Below, piece after piece: positions 46,101 to 58,100 of a DNA stretch of 64,000 nucleotides; the stretch's first letter is position 1; each line of letters opens with the position of its first letter. The stretch is from Prionace glauca. Taxonomy: Eukaryota; Chordata; Chondrichthyes; Carcharhiniformes; Carcharhinidae. Below the pieces are notes generated by a model. That model worked only from the letters and a program-made list of their open reading frames with translations. It had not been told where the DNA came from and searched no databases. Location: positions 125,749,498 to 125,813,497 of the forward strand of contig CM075729.1 of the NCBI GenBank assembly GCA_037974335.1. Direction: 5' to 3'. Position numbers and translations under genes: made by a program.

Positions 46101-49100
46101 GCAAGCGCATATACCATAATGTGAGCTGTAGGCTAACTTGTGCATAATGCTGCAGTCCTGGAAGGGCCATCTAGCCCTTCGAGCCTGCCCCGCCATTCAA
46201 TAAGATCATGGCTGATCTGTCGTGGCTCAGTTCCACATTCCCGCCCTCTCCCCATAATCCTTAATTCCTTCTCTTATCAAAAACCCATCAACCCGCGTCT
46301 TAAAAATATTTAGCGAGGCAGCCTCCACCACTTCAATGGGTAGAGAATTCCAGAGATTCACCACCCTTTGAGTGAAGAAGTTCCTCCTCAACTCTGTTCT
46401 AAACCTCCCCCCCCCTTTATCTTGAGGCTGTGCCCCCTAGTCCTACTGTCTTTTTTGAGCGGGAAGACTGCAGTAATTCACCACTGCCTTCGCAAGGACA
46501 GTGAGGATGGACCACATGCCGGCCTTACCAGCTACAGCCATATATAAAGGAAATAAGACATAATTGCAACTGAATCCTGATGTTAAATACAAAGTAATCA
46601 GTTACATTCCACTTCTTAGCTCTAAAGACATTATGCTGCTTTACAGTGCATGCCACGCTACAAACTGGAAACAAATAAACTAGGAGTAGGAAAAAGCCAT
46701 TCGGCTCTTTGAGCCTACTGCACAATTCAATATGATCATGGCTGATCTTCTATCTCAATATTCCTGCCTCCTCCCTACAGTTCTTCATCTTCAGTTTCAT
46801 GCGTCTGAACCGGAGCTTTGGTAGAACTCTGATAAGCTTAAGCTCAAGCACAGAGGGTAGGTATCAACTCATTAGTTGTTGCTGATTTTAGACGTTGTCC
46901 GCAAGGTTAGCACTGCCGTCAGCTGCTGTAATATTCAGCGATGACTGACTGCTCTCCCGCGAAAATTTCTCATTGCTATCCGCATTAGAAGGTTGTGTGC
47001 TCACGCCCCATTCCACAACTTTCAACAGAAGTCTGACACTGCAGAAGAAGTTCTCCAGTGTCGGAGGTGATGTATTTGGGATGTGACGTGAATTCAAGTC
47101 TAGGATGACCCTGTTACCCCAAGATCTTTTAATATGAATATAAACGATAACGGCTGACGGGCAGAGGAGTTACCACCATCGCTCCTCACCATCAAACGAA
47201 TCCGGCTCTCATTCAATCCCGCAGCCAATAGTGATCACTGAAGCAAAAGCCCACGGCCAAATAAAATTATTATCACATTCGTGTGTTTAACAACCTGCCT
47301 TGTCGATCTCCCCACAGTACATTGTGCAAGATATACTCCGTGGGGCTGAAGGGACTTCAGGGGTATGGGTTAGGGCGGGTTCAGGATTTAATTTTGATGA
47401 TCAGCCTTGATTAAAATGAATGGCGGAGCGGGCCGAATGGCCTATTTCTGCTTCCATTGTATTATTATGAAACTATTTCATCAGTTGTAAGTTGCTCATC
47501 AGTTCCGGAAATTTTTTGCATGTGATGGTGTTGCCAACATAGTCAGAGGCCATTCGGCCCAAAACGATGCAAGCTCTCTTTTTCTTTGCGATATTGTGCA
47601 GTCGATGCATAGTAGCACTCATGCATTTCCATTCAAGTTGCTTTTAAACTCTAAATATACCCGATCACTACTCACCACGATAAGACATATATTACGTACT
47701 TTGACACTTCTTGCGGCTCAAGAAGATAAGAATTGCGATTAGGAGAAGCACTAATGTAGTGACCGCCAACGCTGAAGACAAAGTGATCAAGTTGTGCTTC
47801 GAAGCTTCTTTCTCGCTCTCGGCCTGACCTGGGAAATATGAAACGATTATTAACAATAACATCCTAGTTAGCTTTTCAATGAACGGAGCAACATGTTTGG
47901 CTCATTGTAAAGTCACTTTCTAAAACCTGCCTTGTCGATCTCCCCACAGTACATTGTGCAAGATATACTCCGTGGAGCTGAAGGGACTTCAGGGGTATGG
48001 GTTAGGGCGGGTTCAGGATTTAATTTTGATGATCAGCCTTGATTAAAATGAATGGCGGAGCGGGCCGAATGGATGATATGTTTTAAGCGTTTAGTTCCCT
48101 TTTCCATGGCAATGTATTTGATTTGATTTGATTTAACAGTGTCACATGTTTTGGGGCACAGTGAAAAGTGTTGTTTCTTGCATGCTTTCGACAAAACATA
48201 CCGTTCATAGGGTGCATACGGGAGAAGGAAAGGAGAGAGTGTAGAATATAGTGTTACATCATAGCTAGGGTGTAGAGAAAGGTCAGAGGCCCCATTGTGT
48301 TCTGCCGAACCTAGGACAATCCTGTCAACTCAAGAATCAGTCTAATGACCTTACACTGCACTGCCTCTAAAGCAATTATATTATTTCTTAAATGAGATAC
48401 AAACTGTGCACCATACTGCGAGTGTGGACTCATCGAGGTCTTGTAAAACAGCAATATAATATCCTTGCTCCTGCACTGAAAACCTTTTGCAATGAAGGTC
48501 AACTTGCCATTTGGCTTCCTAACCAGTTGCTGTACCTGAATACTTGCTTTCAGTGAGTGTTGTGCTAGGTCGCACAAGTCTCTTTGGGCATCAACGTTAG
48601 CCAATCTCTCACCATTTAGAACATAATAAGAAATGGGAGCAGGAGTAGGTCATCGAGCCCTTCGAGCCTGCCCCACCATTCAATAAGATCATGGCTGATC
48701 TGAAGTGGATCAGTTCCACTTACTCACCTGCTCCCCATAACCCTTAATTCCCTTATCGATCAGAAACCTATCTACCCGTGACTCAAACATATTCAACGAG
48801 GTAGCCTCCATCTCTTCAAAGGGCAGAGAATTCCAGAGATTCACCACCCTCTGAGAGTAGAAGTTCGTCCTCAACTCTGTTCTAAACTGCGCCCCCCTCC
48901 CCCCATATTTTGAGGCTCTGCCCTCTAATCCTGGTTTCCTTTCTAAGTGGAAAGAATCTCTCTACCTCTGCCTTATCTAGCCCCTTCATTATCTTGTAAG
49001 TCTCTATAAGATCCCCTCGGCCTTCTAAACTCCAACGAGTAAAGACCCAATCTACTCAATCTCTCCTCATAAGCTAACCCTCTCATCGCCGGTATCAGCC

Positions 49101-52100
49101 TGGTGAAGCTTCTCTGTACTCCCTCCAAGGCTAATATATCCTTTAGCAAATAAGGGGACCAAAATTGCAAACAGTACCCCAGTTGCGGCCTCACCAATGC
49201 CTTGTACAGTTGCAACTAGACCTTCTTGCTTTTATATTCTATCCCCTTCGCGATTAAGGCCAACATTCCATTCGCTTTCTTGATCACCTCCTGCGCCTGC
49301 AGATTGAGTTTTTGCAGTTCATAGAACATAGAACATAGAACATAGAACATTACAGCACAAACAGGCCCTTCGGCCCTCGAGTTGCGCCGATCACATCAAC
49401 CCCACCAATCTATAGACCTATCTATAACCCCCAATCCCATTAAACCCCATATACTCATCCAGAAGTCTTTTAAAAGACCCCAGCAAGTTCGCCTCCACCA
49501 CCGATGACGGCAGCCGATTCCATTCACTCACCATCCTCTGAGTGAAAAACTTACCCCTAACATCACCTCTGTACTTCCCTCCCCGCACCTTAAATCTGTG
49601 TCCTCTCGTGGCGACCATTTCAACCCGGGGAAATAGCCTCTGAGAGTCCACCCTATCTATTCCTCTCAACATTTTATAAACTTCTATCAGGTCGCCTCTC
49701 AACCTTCGCCTCTCCAGGGAAAAGAGTCCCAGCTCCCTCAACCTATCTTCATAAGGCATGCCTCCCAGTCCAGGCAACATCCTTGTAAATCTCCTCTGCA
49801 CCCTTTCAATAGCTTCTACGTCTTTCCTATAGTGAGGCGACCAGAACTGCGCACAGTACTCCAAATGAGGCCTGACGAGGGGTCCTGTAAAGTTGCAGCA
49901 TTACCTTCCGACTCCTAAACTCAATCCCTCGATTAATGAAGGCCAGTACACCATACGCCTTCTTGACCACCTCCTCCACCTGCGAGGCCGATTTAAGAGT
50001 CCTGTGGACCCGGACTCCGAGATCCTTCTGCTCTTCAACGCTACTAAGACTCCTGCCCTTGATAGTGTACTCGTTCATCCCGTTGGTTCTGCCGAAATGG
50101 ACGACTACACATTTGTCCGCGTTGAAGTCCATCTGCCACTTCTCCGCCCATTCCTGCATCCTATCTATGTCCTGCTGCAACTTTTGACATCCTTCCAGAC
50201 CATCCACAACACCGCCGACCTTCGTGTCATCAGCGAACTTGCTAACCCATCCCTCCACTTCCTCATCCAGGTCATTTATGAAAATGACAAACAGCAAGGG
50301 TCCCAGAACAGATCCCTGGGGCACCCCACTGGTGACTGACCTCCATTCCGAAAAAGACCCATCCACAACCACTCTTTGCCTTCTGCAGGTAAGCCAGTTC
50401 TGGATCCACAAGGCCAAAGGCCCTTGGATCCCATGCCCTCTCACCTTCTCAAGAAGTCTTGCATGGGGGACTTTATCAAAAGCCTTGCTGAAGTCCATGT
50501 ACACTACGTCCACGGTACTTCCTTCATCAATGTGTTCAGTTACATTATCGAAGAACTCAACTAGGCTCGTAAGGCACGACCTGCCCTTGACAAATCCATG
50601 CTGACTATTCCTGATCATGTCAAACCTCTCCAAATGCTCATAAATCTTGTCCCTCAGAAGCCTCTCCATCAGCTTACCAACCACTGAGGTCAGACTCACC
50701 GGGCGGTAATTTCCCGGGCTATCTCTGTTCCCTTTCTTGAAAATAGGGACTACATCCGCAATCCTCCAATCTTCCGGAACCGCTCCCGTCTCCATTGACG
50801 ACGCAAAGATCATCGCCAGGGGCTCTGCAATCACTTCTCTGGCCTCCCACAGTATCCTGGGGTACATCCCATCTGGTCCCAGCGACTTATCTATTTTGAT
50901 AGAATTCAAAAGTTCTAACACATCCTCCTTCTTAATGTCCACGTACTCAATCTTTTCCACCTGCTGCAAGTCCATAGCAAGATCTCCCAAATCAGCTTCC
51001 ACTGTGAATACTGAGGCAAAGTACTCATTAAGCACCTCTGCCATTTCTTCTGGTTCTACACGGACCTTTCCCCCTTCACCTTTTATAGGTCCTATCCTTT
51101 CCCTTCTCACCCTTTTACCCTTCACATATTTATAGAAGGCCTTGGGATTTTCCTTAATCTTACCCGCCAAGGTCTTCTCATGACTCCTTCTGGCTCTCCG
51201 AATTTCCCTTTTAACCTCCTTTCTACAGTCCTTATATTCTTCAAGATCCTTAACCTCTCCTAGTTCCCTAAACCTTTTGTACACCTTCCTTTTCCTCCTG
51301 ACTAGGTTCAACACAGCCTTCGTGCACCACGGTTCCCGCGACCTACCAAAACCCCCTTGTCTCATCGGAACATTGTCATGCAGAGTGCCAGACAAACATT
51401 CCTTGAATATCCGCCACCTTCCTTCGGTACTTTGCCCTAAGAATGCCTCCTTCCAGTTTATTTGTCCAAGTAACTTCCTGACTTCCTCGTATCTCCCCTT
51501 ACTCCAGACAAACACCTTCCTAGCCTGCCTGATCCTATCTCGTTCCAATGCAATTGTGAAGGAGATAGAATTATGGTCACCATTCCCAAGATGCTCTCCT
51601 ACCGAGAGATTCATCACCTGCCCTGGTTCATTCGCCAGTACCAGGTCAAGTACAGCCTCTCGCCTCGTAGGCTTGTCCACATACTGTTGTGTCAGGAAAC
51701 CTTCCTGAACACACCTAACAAACTCCTCTCCAGCCAAACCCCTTACTCTAGGGATATTCCAGTCGATGTTTGGGAAATTGAAGTCTCCCATCACGACAAC
51801 TCTGTTTTTAATACATTTCTCCAGAATCTGGTTCCCTATCTGCACTTCAACTTCCCTGTCACTATTGGGCGGCCTATAGAATACACCCAGCAAAGTTTTC
51901 GACCCTTTGCTGTTCGTAACTTCCACCCACAGAGACTCTGTAGAAAGTCCCTCCACGGCATCCTCTTTCTCTGCAGCCATGACACTGTCCCTGATTAACA
52001 GTGCCACTCCACCACCTCTTCTGCCAGCCTCTCTGTCCTTCCTGAAACATCTGAAACCTGGCACCTGAAGTACCCAGTCCTGTCCCTGAGACATCCAAGT

Positions 52101-55100
52101 CTCCGTAATGGCCACCACATCACATTCCCAAGCAGCTATCCACGCCCTAAGCTCATCTACCTTATTTACTATACTCCTTGCATTAAAATATACACACTTC
52201 AGCCCCTCAGTCTGGGCATTTCCCTTCTCCACCCCCTGTCTAACCTCCCTCCCATATTTCCTGCGGTCCTCCCCTACCTTTAAAGTATTAAAGTGCATGC
52301 ATTTCAAACCCTGCTCCGCCCCACCCCCACTACGCCGTGCCTTGCAATCCCCATCTATGCCTCCCTCACTTTCATCCCCTCTACTCAAGATCCCACCCCC
52401 CCTCCAAATCAGTTTAAACCTCCCCACATGCACGAGGACAGGAGCATGTTGCAACATGCTGCACAGTGGCATGTTGCAACTTTTCACCATTTAAATAATA
52501 TTCCATCCTACTATTATTTTTCCAAAGCTCAACCTCACATTTGCCAACGTTATACTCCATCTGCCAGGTCCTTGCCCACTCACTCAGCCTATGCAAATCT
52601 CTCTGCAGACTTTCCGCGTCCTCCACGCAATTCGCTTTCCCACTCATCTTCGAGTCATCAGCAAACTTTGTTACCCTACACTCAGCCCCCTCCTCCAGAT
52701 CATCTATGTATATGGTAAACACTTGAGGCCCCAGCACTGATCCCTGTGGCACGCCACTAGTCACTACCAACCAGAAAGACGACCATTTATTCAAACTCTC
52801 TGCTTCCTTTTAGATAGCCAATCCTTAATCCACGTTAACACTTTACCACTAACTCCGTGGACCCTAACCTTCTGCAGCAACTTTTTGTGAAGCACCTTGT
52901 CGAACACCTTCTGAAAATCTAAAAACACCACATCCACCGGTTCCCCTCTGTCTACTGCACTAGTCACATCTTCATAAAATTCCAGTAAATTCGTTAAACA
53001 CGACTTCCCCTTCATGAATCCATGCTGCGTCAGCTTGATCGAACAGTTCTTTTCTAGGTGTCCTGCGATTTCTTCTTTAATATGGATCCTAGCATTTTCC
53101 CAACTACGGACGTTAAGCTAACCGACCTGCAGATACCCGCCTTTTGTCTGCTACCTTCTTTGGGCGGCACGGTAGCACAGTGGTTAGCACTGCTGCTTCA
53201 CAGCTCCAGGGTCCTGGGTTCGATTCCCGGCTCGGGTCACTGCCTGTGTGGAGTTTACACATTCTCCTCGTGTCTGCGTGGGTTTCCTCCGGGTGCTCCG
53301 GTTTCCTCCCACAGTCCAAAGATGTGCGGGTTAGGTTCATTGGCTATGCTAAAATTGCCCCTTAGTATCCGGGGATGTGCAGGTTAGAGGGATTAGCAGG
53401 TAAAATGTGTAGGGATATGGGGATAGGGTCTGGGTGGGATTGTGTTCGGTGCAGACTCGATGGGCCGAATGGCCTGTTTCTGCACTGTAGGGTTCTATGT
53501 TCTATGTTTAAACAGCAGCGTAACAGTAGCTGTTTCCCAATCCACCAGCACTTCTCCAGAGTCCAGCGAATTTCGTAAATAACTACTAACGCATCTGCTT
53601 TTACTTCTGCCATTTCTTTCAGCACCCTGGGATGCATTCCATCCAGTCCCAGGGACTTGTCTTCCTTCAGTCCCATTAGTCGACCAAGCACGACCTTTAG
53701 AAATAGTAATTGTATTAAGGACCTCATCTCCTACCAACCCTCTATCTTTAAAAGATATTGTGTTAAATAATTATCTTCCATTCTGATACTTCTTCCGAAG
53801 TGAACAACTTCACATTTACGCACGTAATACTGCATTTGCCATGTATTGTGCAATTCACATAATTTGATCATGTCACCAGGAAGCCGCCTAATATCCTCCT
53901 CACTACTCTACTTCCCACTACGCTTCTCTTCATCAACAAATTATGGAAAGAACGCTTTAATTTTCCACATCCATCCAATTGATGTACAGTGCGAATAGTT
54001 AGGGCCCATGCATACCTCTCTATGAGACTTCACTAGTTACTGAACTCTACTTCAAAAAAGACCCATTTATTCCTATTTTCTATTTCCTTTCTGCTAACAA
54101 ATTCTCAACAACCCCGTTCCCCGACGCCACCCCCCATCCCCATCCTATATGTTTCAATTTTGTACACTGATACCCTTTGTGGGACTTTACCAGAAGCCTT
54201 CAGAAAATCCAAATAGACGCATCCACTAGTTAAAACTAACCTATGCTACTCATAATGTCCTCAGAATTTTCAGTAGCATTTTCAAATATAATTTCCCTTT
54301 CATAAATCCATATTGATTTTGTCTAGAACATAAGAACATAAGAAATAGGAGCAGGAGTAGGCCATCTAGCCCTTCGAGCCTGCCCCGCCATTCAATAAGA
54401 TCATGGCTGATCTGTCGTGACTCAGCTCCAGCTTCCCGCCCTCTCCCCATAACCCTTAATCCCTTCTCTTATCAAAAACCCATCAACCCGTTTCTTAAAA
54501 ATATTTAGCGAGGCAGCCTCCACCACTTCAACGGGCAGAGAATTCCAGAGATTCACCACCCTTTGAGTGAAGAAGTTCCTCCTCAACTCTGTTCTAAACC
54601 GCCCCCCCTTTATCTTGAGGCTGTGCCCCCTAGTCCTACTGTCTTTTTTGAGCGGGAAGAGTCTCTCCACCTCTATCCTATCCATCCCATTCATCATCTT
54701 ATACGTCTCAATGAGATCTTCCCTCATTCTTCTAAACTCTAACGAGTACAAGCCTAGTTTATTCAGCCTCTCCTCATAGCTCAATCCCCTCAACTCCGGT
54801 ATCAGCCTAGTAAACCTCCTCTGCATTCCCTCCAGGGCCAAAATATCCTTGCGCAGGTGCGGCGCCCAAAACTGCACACAGTACTCCAGCTGCGGCCTCA
54901 CCAATGCCCTATACAGCTGCAGCAAGACCTCCCTACTTTTATATTCAATCCCCCTCGCTATGAAGGCTAATCCCTTTTATATTCTCCAGCAGTTATTGCG
55001 TCCTTCATAATAGACTCCAGCAATTTCCCTGCTTCTTACCTTAAACTAACTTGTCTATTTTCTCCCTCGCTCATTTTTTTAAATAACAAGGTTGAATGTG

Positions 55101-58100
55101 GGACCCTTCAATCTGCCAGGACTGTGCACAATCTGTAGAATTTTGGTGATGACAGCAAACACATGCGTCATTCCCATAGCCAGCACCTTTGTTACCCGAG
55201 CATGTAGATTGTCAGGTCCTCGGGAATTTTTTGGTTTTCTGCCCATTAATTGCTCGAACATTAATTTTCTATCATTGCTAATTTCCTCAAACTCCTCTTT
55301 CTCAGTGCAATCTCGATTTCTTATCAATTCTTGAAGTTTATTTGTATCTTCTCCCAAGGAGTCAAGAAAAAATGTACATGTTTGATTGCTCTGCTGTTTC
55401 CTTGTTTTCTGTTGTAAGTTCTACTCTTACTGACTGTAAAGGACCTATATTTGTCTTCATTATTGTATTTCTTTTTATATGTTTGCAGAAGCTTTAAGTG
55501 TCCACTTTTGTACTTTCTGCAGTTTTACTTTCATACTCCATTCCTCCTTAATCAAACTCTTAGAATTCTTTCCTGGAAATTGAATTTTTCCTAATCCTAA
55601 AGCTTGCTACTTTTTCTAGCAAAGTTATGGAACTCCTGTTTGGATCTTAGTGGTGGCATGTTTTGGTCACTTTTCTTATTTTGTTTTTGCACCAGAAAGA
55701 GATATATACGGCTGCAATGCATACTTATTCCCTTAAGTATTAGCCACTGCCTAGCCACCATCATGTCTTTTAATGAAGTTCCACAATCTACCGTAGCCTA
55801 TTCATAGGAACGATAGAAACTATAGAATGCCTACAGTTCAGAAAGAAGCCATTCGGCCGTCGAGTTTGCACCAGCCACAATTGCACCCAGCCCCTATCCG
55901 CGCAGCTCCATTTACTTAACCTGCTAGTCCCCTTGAAACTGAGTCAATTTAGCATGGCCAATCAATCTAACCCGCACATCTTTCCATCTTAATAAAGAAT
56001 TCTGTCACGTTACCGATACTATTCCCTAAATCATCACGCACAAGAAAATAATTAATAATCCCATTGACACAGTATAATTACAAATCTACGATGACATGTT
56101 TCCTCGTTGAACATACTGGTAAAGAAAAACTCGTACACACTCCAGGAATTCATATGCCACAGTATTGTTGCTAATTTGCTTTGCCTAATCAATACGTAGA
56201 TTATTTTACATTCGTCCATGTGGTGCAGGCTTCCATCTCATTGCTCTTCTCTAATTGCCCTTCAACAGTGTGGCCTGCTGAACCGTCTAGAATCATAGAA
56301 TCCTACAGAAGAAGACCAGTTGGGCCCATCGAGTTTGCACCGACCATAATCCCATGCGGACCATCTCCCCATAAATTTATCCTAGCTAGTCTCCCTGACG
56401 CTAAAGGGAAATTTACTATGGCCAATCCATCTAACCTGCAAGGGAAAACGATGGCAGGAAACCGGAGCACTCGAAGGAAACCCGTGCAGACATGGGGAGA
56501 ATGTGCAAACTAGACACAGACGGTGACACAAGCCGGGAATCACACCCGGGTTCCTGGTGCAGTGAACAGCAGTGCTAACCTCTGTGCCACCGTCTCCAGT
56601 CTTTAGCCTTCTCTTTTTAACATTTTTACATATTTTCTATACCTATATCTCATGGAGCTAGAGAATGAGGTTAAGAAACCTATCAGCCATGATCAAATGA
56701 CAGTGCAGACTCGATGGGTTGAATGGCCTAATTCTGCTTCTATATCTTATGGTCATATGGGCCTCTACTTCAGATGCTGCAGGGCCGCAATGGTCACCAT
56801 CTATAGCAAGGCAGTAAACCATGGAGGAATTTGAATACAAGAATGAAGATTTCAAAATCTTCGTCATGGGCCGTCAATCAAACTTAGCAAAAGTAGAATG
56901 AATGGTGAAAGCGGTTGTGAGCAAGTTAAGTTAGGAAAGGAAATCTATGGGTAAGGAATGCATGGACAAGGATTTCCGCAGCACGGAGCCTAAGGCATAG
57001 TTAGAGTTTGGGATATAGGCAGATAGATATGTGCAATATTTCTGATGATTCGAAAGGATGGCGAGAAACCAAATATGAGGTCCAACAAGGCACCCAAGTT
57101 GGGAAATGTCCGACTCAATTTGAGAGATTAACCAAAATTGTGGCAGTGGACATGAAGGCGAGTTTGTGATGGGGACAGAAAATAATGGCATCTACCTTCC
57201 CAATATTCCATTGCCGGAACTGTCTGGTCATCCAATTCCAGTAATTAGAAGTAACTTGCTTGAATATTACAAGGAGCGAAAACAGGCTGCTCCCACCTCA
57301 CACACCACCTGGATGGAAAGACGACTGGCTCCAAGCCGACCATCCCAACAGCCATAATGTACTGCAGAGCTCTTTAACCAGGGCTGAGTGGGCTACCCGT
57401 TCATCATTGTACCCAACACACTCAATTGCATTGGTCTTCAATTGCACTGAGCTCCATCAGTCTCGACAAAGCTAGGAAGGCGTGAATCGCAGCTATCTGG
57501 GCTGCAGATAGGCACCCACACCCCAGTGCCTTCGGGGAAAATAGTTTCAAGCTCTTGGTCCAAAAGAGTTTGATCGTGTTCGGGGCCACTGTGGGGTTGG
57601 GTTGCGGGGGTGGGTGGGGGGGGGGGGGATGCTGGTGAGAGTATTGGATTCAAGAGACGAAGCGGGTTGGAAGGGGATGGGCGCAATGTTCAATCTAGGA
57701 GCCCCCCGCCCGCCCACCCCACCCCCCGTATCAGTCTTTCGTCTATTTCAAGGTAAAAACTGGACTTTTGGCTCCGGCCCTTCGGCCCACGCCAAACGCA
57801 TTATGTCTAGAAACAAAAATCAGAGGGTCTCACATGCAATTTGCACATTTAACTCTACACCCAGGCTTATATGGAAACTACTTTGAAATATATGCTTTAA
57901 TGGAGTACACGTTAAACTAATAATTAATGTAGAATAGGATAATGAGCATTAATTTCTATGGATTCAAAATGAATACGTTTCTCATGACTGTTTTCTCAGA
58001 ATTACAGAGTGGACATTGTGGGAATAATTAGTTTGATCTGTTATTGAAAAGTATAAATGTAAAGAAAGGCAGATGGTAGCATATAGGAACGTACCTTTAA

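Noticed and set aside
49893-50604. Plus-strand frames across LINE copy D (and similar ones opposite copies C and F)
   Set aside because: Antisense shadows of LINE ORF2.
53160-53260. tRNA gene (A and B boxes)
   Set aside because: The boxes belong to the head of a SINE with the full SINE body and tail behind them; the same holds for the other SINE heads.
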